Assembly (NCBI GenBank): GCA_002369195.1
Contig: DFEW01000066.1
Coordinates: forward strand, 1-44,466
From: Christensenella sp. UBA3792
GTDB taxonomy: Bacteria; Bacillota; Clostridia; Christensenellales; CAG-138
DNA length: 44,466 bases
Direction of reading: 5' to 3'
The notes beneath the pieces were generated by a model. That model did no database searches. It saw only the letters and a program-made list of their open reading frames with translations, and was not told where the DNA came from. Positions 6,049 through 14,017 of the stretch are shown one piece after another; the stretch's first letter is position 1; every line of letters begins with the position of its first letter. The translations under genes were made by a program, and so were the position numbers.

Positions 6049-9024
6049 ATGTCCGATCGAATGACGCCGATTCCCTTCGCGGAACTGATGGAATGGGTCC
6101 TTTCCGAGTATCAAACCGGCAGCGTATTCGGGGTCAAACGGCCCTATCGACCCGTGCCGGGAAAGCTGCTGTCGATCTTCGGTGAATCGCTGGAGACGCC
6201 GTTCGGTCCCGCCGCGGGTCCGAACACACAGCTGACGCAGAATATCCTTGCCGCGTACTATGCGGGCAGCCGGTTCTTTGAACTCAAGACCGTACAGATC
6301 ATGGACGGCGACGATCTTGCGGCGTGCATCGGAAAGCCCTGCATCGTTGCGCAGGACGAGTGCTACAACTGCGAGTGGTCGACTGAGCTGACCGTGCCGC
6401 AGGCGATGGAAGAATACGTCAAGGCATGGTTCATGCTGAAGCTGTTCACCCGGGAATTCGGTTGGGGCGACCCGAACGGCTTCATTTTCAACATGAGCGT
6501 CGGGTATGACTTCGCGGGCATCACGTCCCCGAAGATCGATGCGTTTATCGAGGGCATGAAGGACGCGTCGCATACCGCGATCTGGAACGAATGCATGGAT
6601 TGGGCGAAGGCAAACCTCGGCCGCTTCCGTCACGTCGACGCGGCGTACCTCGACGCGATCAATCCCCACGTATGCACGTCGATCACGCTGTCGACCCTGC
6701 ACGGCTGCCCGCCGCAGGAGATCGAGCGCATCGCAAGCTATCTCATCGATACCAAGCATCTCAATACCTTCGTCAAATGCAACCCGACGATCCTCGGCTA
6801 CGCCTATGCGCGAAAGACGCTCGACGATCTCGGCTTTGACTATATCGTGTTCGACGAGCATCACTTCAACGAGGATTTGCAGTATCGCGACGCGGTTCCG
6901 ATGTTCCGCCGCCTGCTGGCGCTTGCAAAGGAAAACAGCGTCACGTTCGGGCTTAAGCTCTCGAACACCTTCCCGGTCGATGTGACGCGCGGCGAGCTTC
7001 CGAGCAGCGAGATGTATATGTCCGGCCGTTCGCTCTACCCGCTGACGATCGAGATGGCGAAGCGCATGAGCGAGGAATTCGACGGCAAACTGCGTCTGTC
7101 GTTCTCGGGCGGCATCGACGCATTCAATATCGCGGCGCTGTTCGAAGCCGGCATCTGGCCGATCACGCTTGCCACCACGATCCTGAAGCCCGGCGGCTAT
7201 CAGCGCCTTGCACAGCTTGGCGAGCTCTGCGACTGTCTTCCGTATGAACCGTTCACCGGCGTTCGGGTCGGCAAGGTTGCGCTGCTTTCGAAACAGGCGC
7301 GCGCGTCCGTGCGCAACACCAAGCCGCTCAAGCCGCAGCCCAAGCGCAAGCTGGACGATAAGGTGCCGCTGTTTGACTGTTTCACCGCGCCGTGCACGCA
7401 CGGCTGCCCGATCGGACAGGACATTCCGCAGTATATCGAACTGGTCGGCAAAGGGGAATACGACGCGGCGCTTAAGCTGATCGTCGAAAAGAACCCGCTG
7501 CCGTTCATCACCGGCACGATCTGCCCGCATCATTGCGCGGAGAAGTGCACGAGAAACTTTTACGAGGAAGCGATCCGCATCCGCAGAGCGAAGCTCACGG
7601 CGGCGCAGAACGGTCTTGAAACGCTTCTGCACGATCTGAAACCCGCTGCGCCCAAAGGCAAGCGTGTTGCGGTCGTTGGCGGCGGTCCCGCGGGCATGGC
7701 GGCAGCGTTCTTCCTTGCACGGCAGGGCGCGTCCGTCTCGCTGTTTGAAAAGCGCGAACAGCTCGGCGGCATCGTCCGCTATGTGATCCCGGACTTTCGC
7801 ATCGGCGCGGAAGCGATTGACAAAGACGTGAAGATCCTCGAAGCGATGGGCGTCGAGATTCACACGAATACGGCTGCGCCGCAAGCGGACACCCTGTTCA
7901 AAGAGGGCTATACCGATATCGTCTATGCCGTCGGCGCATGGGCGGAAGGCAGAATGAAACTCGAAAGGGGCGAAGCGATGAACGTCATCCGCTTCCTTTC
8001 GGAATGCAAAGCGGGAACGCTCGCGCCGCTCGGCGAGGACGTGATCGTCATCGGCGGCGGCAACACCGCCATGGACGCGGCGCGTGCCGCAAAGCGTGAA
8101 AAAGGCGTCAAGCGCGTCCGTCTCGTTTACCGGCGCACCGCGCGCTATATGCCCGCGGATGAGGAGGAGCTTGAGCTTGCCAAGGAGGACGGCGTGGAGT
8201 TCTGCGAACTGCTCGCGCCGGTCGCGTTTGAAAACGGTGCGCTGCTCTGCAGCGTCATGCGCCTCGGTGAACCCGACGCAACCGGACGCCGTTCGCCGGT
8301 CGAAACGGGCGAGACAGTTCAGCTCCCGTGCAGCACGCTAATCGCGGCGGTCGGCGAAAAGATCGAAGCGGACCTCTTCGCCGAAAACGGCGTTGCGCTG
8401 ACCGAGCGCGGCAAGGTAGTGACCGACGCGAACCTGATGACGAGCCGTCCGAACGTTTATGTCGTCGGCGACTGCAACCGCGGTCCGGCAACGGTCGTCG
8501 AGGGAATTGCGGACGCGCGAAAGGTTGCGGACGCGATCGTCGGCGCATATGCGTATGAGATTCCGAACGCCGCGCGATCGAGCGAGGCGGCATGCTTTGA
8601 AAAGCACGGCATCCTGCAGGATTACGAACAGGCGGAGAAGGAGCACAACCGCTGCCTGAACTGCGGCACGGTCTGCGAATGCTGCGTACAAGTCTGTCCG
8701 AACCGCGCGAATGTTGCAATTCGCGTGCCGGGCAAGGCGATGCCGCAGATTCTGCACGTCGACCGCATGTGCAACGAGTGCGGCAACTGCCTCGTGTTCT
8801 GTCCGTACGACTCGAAACCGTACAAGGAGAAGTTTACGTTGTTTGCCACGGAAACGGAGTTCGACGGGTCGGAGAATAGGGGATTCCTGCCGCTGTCCGG
8901 CCGCACGGTCAAGCTGCGTCTCGACGATGTGCAGACGGTCGATCTCGACCGCGACGCGATCGATCCGGACGCAAAAGCACTTATGGAAACCGTTCTTCGC
9001 GATTATCATTACTTGATCGGCTGA
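6049..9024 (+). CDS. ygfK: YgfK-like flavin/iron-sulfur oxidoreductase (putative selenate reductase subunit)
   Basis: The 991-residue protein has four parts. Residues 1-410 form a dihydroorotate-dehydrogenase-like TIM barrel (ETPFGPAAGPNTQ, SFSGGIDAFNI). Residues 440-530 are a GltD-type Fe-S linker (CTHGCPIGQDIP from C449, then CPHHCAEKC). Residues 540-860 are an FAD/NAD(P) disulfide-oxidoreductase fold with GGGPAGM (from 545) and GGGNTAMDAA (from 669). The C-terminus has two [4Fe-4S] ferredoxin motifs beginning near C869 and C908. This architecture and size fit YgfK, which is thought to carry electrons between NAD(P)H and the molybdenum hydroxylase. AAGGAGG precedes the start. No separate FAD subunit is present in this window, so YgfK could supply the flavin for the next gene product; that is inference. 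Confidence 0.88.
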   Translation: MSDRMTPIPFAELMEWVLSEYQTGSVFGVKRPYRPVPGKLLSIFGESLETPFGPAAGPNTQLTQNILAAYYAGSRFFELKTVQIMDGDDLAACIGKPCIVAQDECYNCEWSTELTVPQAMEEYVKAWFMLKLFTREFGWGDPNGFIFNMSVGYDFAGITSPKIDAFIEGMKDASHTAIWNECMDWAKANLGRFRHVDAAYLDAINPHVCTSITLSTLHGCPPQEIERIASYLIDTKHLNTFVKCNPTILGYAYARKTLDDLGFDYIVFDEHHFNEDLQYRDAVPMFRRLLALAKENSVTFGLKLSNTFPVDVTRGELPSSEMYMSGRSLYPLTIEMAKRMSEEFDGKLRLSFSGGIDAFNIAALFEAGIWPITLATTILKPGGYQRLAQLGELCDCLPYEPFTGVRVGKVALLSKQARASVRNTKPLKPQPKRKLDDKVPLFDCFTAPCTHGCPIGQDIPQYIELVGKGEYDAALKLIVEKNPLPFITGTICPHHCAEKCTRNFYEEAIRIRRAKLTAAQNGLETLLHDLKPAAPKGKRVAVVGGGPAGMAAAFFLARQGASVSLFEKREQLGGIVRYVIPDFRIGAEAIDKDVKILEAMGVEIHTNTAAPQADTLFKEGYTDIVYAVGAWAEGRMKLERGEAMNVIRFLSECKAGTLAPLGEDVIVIGGGNTAMDAARAAKREKGVKRVRLVYRRTARYMPADEEELELAKEDGVEFCELLAPVAFENGALLCSVMRLGEPDATGRRSPVETGETVQLPCSTLIAAVGEKIEADLFAENGVALTERGKVVTDANLMTSRPNVYVVGDCNRGPATVVEGIADARKVADAIVGAYAYEIPNAARSSEAACFEKHGILQDYEQAEKEHNRCLNCGTVCECCVQVCPNRANVAIRVPGKAMPQILHVDRMCNECGNCLVFCPYDSKPYKEKFTLFATETEFDGSENRGFLPLSGRTVKLRLDDVQTVDLDRDAIDPDAKALMETVLRDYHYLIG

Positions 9025-9043
9025 CGCCGAAAAGGAGAAGCGC

Positions 9044-11608
9044 ATGGCGAGCTTTATCGTCAACGGACGGACGGTAACGTGTCCGGCCAACAAAAAACTG
9101 ATCCGCTTTCTGCGCGACGATCTGCGCCTGACAAGCGTCAAGAACGGCTGTTCGGAAGGCGCATGCGGCACCTGCACCGTCCTCATTGACGGCAAGGCGA
9201 CCAAGGCATGCGTGCAGCAGACCGACCGCATGGAGGGCAAATCGATCGTCACATGTGAGGGCTTAACGCCGCGCGAACGCGCGGTCTACGCCTATGCGTT
9301 CACGGAGGCAGGCGCCGTGCAGTGCGGCTTCTGCACGCCCGGTATGGTGATGGCGGCAAAGGGACTGATCGATCAGAACCCCGATCCGACGCCGCAGGAG
9401 GTCAAGAATGCGATCCGCATGAACATTTGCCGCTGCACCGGCTATAAGAAAATCGAAGAAGCGATCCTGCTTGCTGCAAGGGTGTTCCGCGAGGGCGAAG
9501 AAGTACCGCAGCGCGTCCTGAAAGGAATCGTCGGCGAGAATCTCGACCGTGTCGATGCGCCGTCCAAAGTGCTCGGCGATGCGCTGTATGCGGATGATCT
9601 GTATTTCGACGGCATGCTGCACGGCACGGCGGTGCGAAGCGCATACCCGCGGGCAAGGGTCCTTTCGATCGATACATCGGCGGCGCGGGCGGCGGAAGGC
9701 GTCGTTTGCGTGCTGACGGCGAAGGATATTCCGGGCACCGTCAAGATCGGACACCTGAAGCAGGACTACGACGTGATGATTCCGGAAGGTGCGATCACGC
9801 ACTTTCTCGGCGATGCGATCGCGCTTGTCGCGGCGGAGACCGAGGAGCAGGCGCGCGCCGCAGCGGCGCTCGTCAAGGTCGAATACGAACCGCTCACGCC
9901 CGTGCTCGACATGATGGACGGCCTGAAGGACGAGATTCTCGTGCACGAATCGAACGGCACGAATGTGCTCTCGCACGAGCATTTGCTGCGCGGCAACGCG
10001 GCGGAAGCGATCAATAACAGCAAGTATGTCGTGACGCATCGATACTCGACACCGCCGACCGAGCACGCTTTTTTGGAACCGGAGTGTGCGGTCGCGATGC
10101 GCGAGGGCGAGGGCGTGCGCATCTATTCGGGCGATCAGGGCGTTTATCAGACGCGCAAAGAATGCGCGCAGATGCTGCATCTGCTGCCGGAACAGGTGCG
10201 CGTCACCGCAATGATGGTCGGCGGCGGCTTTGGCGGCAAGGAGGATATGAGCGTGCAGCACCATGCGGCACTGCTTGCGTGGCATACGAACCGTCCGGTC
10301 AAGGTCGCGTTCACCCGTGCCGAGAGCATGCTGATCCATCCGAAGCGTCACGCAATGGAAATGGAGTTCACGACCGCCTGCGACGAGAACGGTTATCTGA
10401 CCGCGATGCGGGCAACGCTCGTTTCCGACACCGGCGCGTACGCGTCGCTCGGCGGACCGGTTCTGCAGCGCGCCTGTACGCACGCGGCGGGTCCGTACAA
10501 TTATCAGAATATCGATATCGACGGCAAGGCAATCTATACGAACAATCCGCCCGCAGGCGCGTTCCGCGGGTTCGGCGTTACGCAAAGCTGCTTTGCCACC
10601 GAGTGCAATTTGAACGAGCTTGCGGCGATGGTCGGCATCTCGGCGTTCGAGATGCGCTATCGCAACGCGATCCGTCCGGGACAGGTGCTGCCAAACGGGC
10701 AGATCGCCGACGAAACGACGGCGCTGGTCGAAACGCTCGATGCCGCAAGACCGATCCTTGCGCGCGATCCGAAGGCCGGCATCGCCTGCGCCATGAAAAA
10801 TGCTGGTCTTGGCGTCGGCATTCCCGACACCGGACGCTGCCGCATCGAAGTCAAGGACGGGGACATTTACCTGCACTCGTCCGCGGCATGTATCGGGCAG
10901 GGCATGGGCACCGTACAGACGCAGATGGCGGCGGAGATTCTCGGCATCGGGCACGAACGCATCCACTACTGTGCGCCGGATACCGCGCTCGCGCCGGACG
11001 CAGGCAACACGACCGCGTCGAGACAGACACTGTTCACCGGCGAAGCCGTCGTGCGCGCCGCAAAGCAGGTAAAGCAAGCGCTGCACGAGGCGGGCTCGTG
11101 GGAAGCGCTCGAAGGCAGATCGTTCCTCGGCGAATACACCGGCATCACCGACAAGCTCGGCAGCGACAAACCGAACCCCGTTTCGCATATCGCTTACGGC
11201 TACGCGACGCACGTGGTCGAGCTCAACGACGACGGCACGTTAAAGCGTGTCACCGCGATCCATGACCTCGGCGTGGCGGTCAATCCGCGCGCGGCGGAGG
11301 GGCAGATCGAAGGCGGCGTCGTGATGGGACTCGGCTATGCACTGACCGAGGATTTCCCCTTAAAGGACGGAAAGCCGACCGCAAAGTACGGCACGCTCGG
11401 GCTGTTCCGCTCGGATAAGACGCCTGAGGTCGAGGCGATCCTCGTTGAAAAAGCGACCAAGGACGGGCTTGCCTGCGGGGCGAAGGGGATCGGAGAGATC
11501 TGTACGATCCCGACCGCGCCCGCCGTGCAGAACGCGTACTTCAACCGCGACGGCGTGTTCCGCACAAGGCTCCCGCTTCCGGACACCCCGTACAGCAGAA
11601 AGAAATGA
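9044..11608 (+). CDS. xdhD: Molybdenum hydroxylase, [2Fe-2S] and Mo domains fused (XdhD / selenium-dependent xanthine dehydrogenase type)
   Basis: The 854-residue protein is a fusion. Residues 1-150 are a XdhC/CoxS-like domain with two [2Fe-2S] clusters: C36, C41, C44, C56 and C94, C97, C129, C131. Residues 165-850 are a complete molybdopterin domain of the xanthine oxidase family with GGGFGGKED (from 393), a second glycine-rich loop GAFRGFG, and GAKGIGE placing the catalytic Glu at 818. This short two-domain form is typical of the selenium-dependent xanthine dehydrogenase/XdhD group that clusters with ssnA and ygfK; in that group selenium is a labile cofactor ligand, not selenocysteine. Hydroxylation of a purine or other N-heterocycle is expected. 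The gene is 19 bp after ygfK, with AAGGAG, and a terminator follows the stop codon. No ygfM, selD, yqeB or yqeC lies in the window. Confidence 0.88.
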   Translation: MASFIVNGRTVTCPANKKLIRFLRDDLRLTSVKNGCSEGACGTCTVLIDGKATKACVQQTDRMEGKSIVTCEGLTPRERAVYAYAFTEAGAVQCGFCTPGMVMAAKGLIDQNPDPTPQEVKNAIRMNICRCTGYKKIEEAILLAARVFREGEEVPQRVLKGIVGENLDRVDAPSKVLGDALYADDLYFDGMLHGTAVRSAYPRARVLSIDTSAARAAEGVVCVLTAKDIPGTVKIGHLKQDYDVMIPEGAITHFLGDAIALVAAETEEQARAAAALVKVEYEPLTPVLDMMDGLKDEILVHESNGTNVLSHEHLLRGNAAEAINNSKYVVTHRYSTPPTEHAFLEPECAVAMREGEGVRIYSGDQGVYQTRKECAQMLHLLPEQVRVTAMMVGGGFGGKEDMSVQHHAALLAWHTNRPVKVAFTRAESMLIHPKRHAMEMEFTTACDENGYLTAMRATLVSDTGAYASLGGPVLQRACTHAAGPYNYQNIDIDGKAIYTNNPPAGAFRGFGVTQSCFATECNLNELAAMVGISAFEMRYRNAIRPGQVLPNGQIADETTALVETLDAARPILARDPKAGIACAMKNAGLGVGIPDTGRCRIEVKDGDIYLHSSAACIGQGMGTVQTQMAAEILGIGHERIHYCAPDTALAPDAGNTTASRQTLFTGEAVVRAAKQVKQALHEAGSWEALEGRSFLGEYTGITDKLGSDKPNPVSHIAYGYATHVVELNDDGTLKRVTAIHDLGVAVNPRAAEGQIEGGVVMGLGYALTEDFPLKDGKPTAKYGTLGLFRSDKTPEVEAILVEKATKDGLACGAKGIGEICTIPTAPAVQNAYFNRDGVFRTRLPLPDTPYSRKK

Positions 11609-11617
11609 TGATTCATG

Positions 11618-11645
11618 AGACCGCCTTCGGGCGGTCTTTTGTTTG
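11618..11645 (+). terminator. Terminator of the ssnA-ygfK-xdhD operon
   Basis: Stem AGACCGCC (11618-11625), tetraloop TTCG, stem GGCGGTCT (11630-11637), then a T-rich tail. It begins 9 bases after the xdhD stop. Confidence 0.92.
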
Positions 11646-11660
11646 TTTTGTTTTCACAGA

Positions 11661-11715
11661 AATTACAATTTCATTACATTCGCGCCCCCGCATCCTGCGC
11701 GAAATATGGTACACT
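11661..11715 (+). promoter_or_regulatory. Promoter of the two-component operon with TTACA direct repeat (site A)
   Basis: TTACA occurs at 11663-11667 and again at 11674-11678, an 11-bp (one helical turn) period. The -10 element is TGG-TACACT (TACACT 11710-11715, extended), 31 bases after the second repeat, and there is no recognisable -35 hexamer. This layout suits activation by an OmpR/PhoB-type regulator, which binds tandem 11-bp half sites. The same arrangement recurs at 13936, 32600 and 37250, so autoregulation by the response regulator encoded immediately downstream is the simplest reading. Confidence 0.6.
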
Positions 11716-11736
11716 TACGGTGATACGGAGGTGCCT

Positions 11737-12399
11737 ATGAAGAACAGAATTCTGGTGATCGAAGACGATGCGGCAATCCGCGACGCGGTGCTTTTGAATC
11801 TGCAGTTTGCGGACTACGACGCCGTTGCGTTCGACGACGGCAAAAAGGCGGCGGATGCGCTCGAAAACGATCATGCGTTCGACCTTGCGCTTTTGGATAT
11901 CATGCTGCCCGGCATGGACGGCTTTGAGCTTTTCGGCGTCATGGAGCGCTTCGGCATTCCCGTCATCTACATGACCGCAAAGACCGACTCCGCGTCCGAG
12001 ATCAAAGGGCTTCGGGACGGCGCGGAGGACTATATCGTAAAGCCCTTCGATCCGCTGACGCTGATGGTGCGCATCGAAAAGGTTCTGAAACGTGTCGGCA
12101 AATGGAACGCCGTCTACCGCGTGCGCGACGTCGTGATCAACACCGAGACGCATGCGGTGACAAAGGACGGCAAACCGGTCGAGCTGCAGCCGCTGGAGTT
12201 CGACGTGCTCGTTGCGCTGCTGCGGCACAAGAACATGACCGTCTCGCGCGAACGGCTTTTGAACGAGGTGTGGGGATTCGACTATCTCGGCGAAACGCGC
12301 ATGGTGGATGTCAAGATCTCCGCTTTGCGCAAAAAGCTCGGGCTGGAGGACGCGATCCGCGCGATCCCGAAACTCGGCTACCGGCTGGAGGAACGATAG
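11737..12399 (+). CDS. OmpR/PhoB-family response regulator
   Basis: This is a 220-residue response regulator; ATG 11737 is preceded by GGAGGTG, and longer in-frame extensions cross the promoter and terminator upstream. The receiver domain (1-120) has the acidic pair E9/D10/D11, the phospho-acceptor D54 in LLDIMLPGMDG, and the switch residues T and K in YMTAKT and VKPF. The C-terminal winged helix (about 125-218) has the OmpR pattern LEFDVLVALLRHK, LLNEVWGFDY and VDVKISALRKKL. Its stop codon directly abuts the histidine-kinase start at 12400, so the two are translated together. Likely target sites are the 11-bp direct repeats in this window. The stimulus is unknown; the repeat resembles PhoP/PhoB boxes, but there are no pst genes here. 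Confidence 0.93.
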   Translation: MKNRILVIEDDAAIRDAVLLNLQFADYDAVAFDDGKKAADALENDHAFDLALLDIMLPGMDGFELFGVMERFGIPVIYMTAKTDSASEIKGLRDGAEDYIVKPFDPLTLMVRIEKVLKRVGKWNAVYRVRDVVINTETHAVTKDGKPVELQPLEFDVLVALLRHKNMTVSRERLLNEVWGFDYLGETRMVDVKISALRKKLGLEDAIRAIPKLGYRLEER

Positions 12400-13779
12400 A
12401 TGAAGCTTTCCGACCGCATTACGATCCTATGCTCATCCGTGCTCGCGGCGGTGATCCTGTCGGTCACGGTCGCGCTTTTGCTGTTTGCAAAAAGCACGAT
12501 CCTGTCCCTGTCGATGGAGCAGGTGCAGCGCAAGCAGCAGACCCTGTGCACGTCGTTTTCCGAGATGGCGAACTATTATGCGGCAAACAGCGATTCCGAT
12601 GCCGTGCACGCGTCGCTGGTCCGCTACTGCTTCACGCGCTTTGCCGATCAGACCTCCGTACTGATGCAGGATGGCGAAGCTGTCGTTTCGAGTGTGATTG
12701 TCGATCCGTCTGCATACGTGCAGCAAAGCGATGACTACGGCGAAGCAGAGCCGGTTGCTGTTACGGTGCAGGGACGGCGGCTCCTGATCGCGGGAAGCAG
12801 CACGTCAGTCGGCGGCAAATCTTACGACGTGTATGTGGTTGAGGACGTCTCGGACGTTTACAACCGTATTTCTCGCATGACGTGGATCTTCATCGGCGTC
12901 AGCATCGCTGCAATCGCGCTCGGCGCGTTCCTTGTGATGTCGCTCGTTCGAAGGAGCACAAAGCCGGTCACGGCGCTGTCCGAAGCGGCGCGCGAAATCG
13001 CGGACGGCGCGTATGAAAAGCGCGTCAAGGTGCGCACAAAGGACGAGATCGGAACGCTCGGCGAGGATTTCAACCGCATGGCGGACGCGGTGGAAACAAA
13101 GATCTCGGAGCTTTCCGAGCGCAACGAACGGCAGCGTCTGTTTATCGGCGGCGTCACGCATGAATTCAAAACGCCCATGACCGGATTGATCCTGCACGCG
13201 GGGCTTTTGCGGCGTGCGAACCTTTCCGAGGATGAGCGCGACGCGTCGCTTGCACATATTGAGACGCAAACGCAGTGGCTCGAACGGCTGACGCAGAACC
13301 TTTTGAAGCTCACAACCTCGGATGAGCAGATCGAACTTGAGAACGTTCGCATTCCGGAATTGCTGGAAGCCGTCAAGGAAGGCGTTGAAGCGAAACTTAA
13401 TGAGCGCGGCGCAGCGCTTTGTGTGCAATGCGAAACGGAGACGCTTGTTCTGAATCCCGATCTGATGCACTCGCTCCTTAACAATCTGATTGTCAATGCG
13501 GCGAACGCCTACGATGCCGATGCGCCCGAAAAGCCGATTCTGCTGACCGTAACGGGCAAGACCTTCTCGGTGTCCGATCGCGGCAGAGGGATCCCAAAGG
13601 AAGCGATCGACCGCATCTTTGAGCCGTTTTTCCGCGTGGATAAATCCCGCAGCAAAAAGCAGGGCGGCAGCGGCTTGGGACTTGCGCTTGTCAAAACGAT
13701 CGCCGACGCCCACGGCGCAACGATTACCGTCGACAGCAAACCCGGCAAGGGTACGACGGTTTCGGTCACGCTGCCGTAA
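12400..13779 (+). CDS. Membrane sensor histidine kinase (HAMP-HisKA-HATPase)
   Basis: The protein has 459 residues with two transmembrane helices (about 8-30 and 160-183) that enclose a sensor domain of about 125 residues outside the membrane. A HAMP linker follows (about 185-237). The phosphorylated His is H254 in GVTHEFKTPM. The ATPase domain shows NLIVNAANAYD (N box), VSDRGRGIPK (G1), FEPFFRVDKS (F box) and GGSGLGLALVK (G2). All residues needed for activity appear present. The start codon touches the stop of the response-regulator gene. The sensor region has no family I recognise. The gene is followed by a palindromic repeat and then by the lipoprotein triad that probably belongs to its regulon. 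Confidence 0.93.
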   Translation: MKLSDRITILCSSVLAAVILSVTVALLLFAKSTILSLSMEQVQRKQQTLCTSFSEMANYYAANSDSDAVHASLVRYCFTRFADQTSVLMQDGEAVVSSVIVDPSAYVQQSDDYGEAEPVAVTVQGRRLLIAGSSTSVGGKSYDVYVVEDVSDVYNRISRMTWIFIGVSIAAIALGAFLVMSLVRRSTKPVTALSEAAREIADGAYEKRVKVRTKDEIGTLGEDFNRMADAVETKISELSERNERQRLFIGGVTHEFKTPMTGLILHAGLLRRANLSEDERDASLAHIETQTQWLERLTQNLLKLTTSDEQIELENVRIPELLEAVKEGVEAKLNERGAALCVQCETETLVLNPDLMHSLLNNLIVNAANAYDADAPEKPILLTVTGKTFSVSDRGRGIPKEAIDRIFEPFFRVDKSRSKKQGGSGLGLALVKTIADAHGATITVDSKPGKGTTVSVTLP

Positions 13780-13781
13780 TT

Positions 13782-13912
13782 CTTGGCTCCCCTGTGTAAG
13801 GGGAGCTGTCGAGGCGTGCCGAGACTGAGGGGTTGTAAATCACACGGCATTCAGGACGACAACCCTTCCGTCTCGCTTCGCGATCCACCTCCCCTTACAC
13901 AGGGGAGGCAAG
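13782..13912. repeat. MITE-like palindromic intergenic repeat, 131 bp
   Basis: The two ends are inverted copies of about 24 bases with one mismatch (13782-13805 and 13889-13912). Each end holds a smaller palindrome, CTCCCCTGTGTAAGGGGAG on the left and its complement on the right. Inner arms (GAGGGGTTGT near 13826 and ACAACCC near 13858) also pair, so the whole element could fold into one long hairpin. It encodes nothing. Elements with the same CTCCCCT...AAGGGGAG ends and GAGGGGTTGT arms are, from memory, scattered between genes in gut Clostridia; I saw no second copy in this window. It lies between the kinase gene and its probable target operon and could also act as a transcription stop or RNA-stability structure. 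Confidence 0.8.
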
Positions 13913-13933
13913 CGTGAGTATAAGACGCATTTT

Positions 13934-13988
13934 CATTACAACTTCATTACAGTTTCGCAATGTTTATTCCGCACAGACGCGGTATGCT
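13934..13988 (+). promoter_or_regulatory. Promoter of the lipoprotein triad with TTACA direct repeat (site B)
   Basis: The two clearest repeat units, TTCATTACA at 13932-13940 and 13943-13951, are an 11-bp tandem. The probable -10 TATGCT (13983-13988) starts 31 bases after the second TTACA, exactly as at site A. There is no good -35 hexamer. The start codon of the first lipoprotein is 29 bases further on. Confidence 0.6.
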
Positions 13989-14017
13989 GAAAGCAGCAAA
14001 CCGAAAGGAGTTTTTCG

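Noticed and set aside
4972..7884. A 970-codon open frame on the minus strand
   Set aside because: It is antisense to ssnA and ygfK, which have complete family motifs and ribosome sites. Its translation is Arg- and Asp-rich without domains; GC-rich codon use leaves antisense frames open.
9263..11212. A 649-codon minus-strand open frame
   Set aside because: Antisense shadow of the molybdenum hydroxylase; low-complexity Arg-rich composition.
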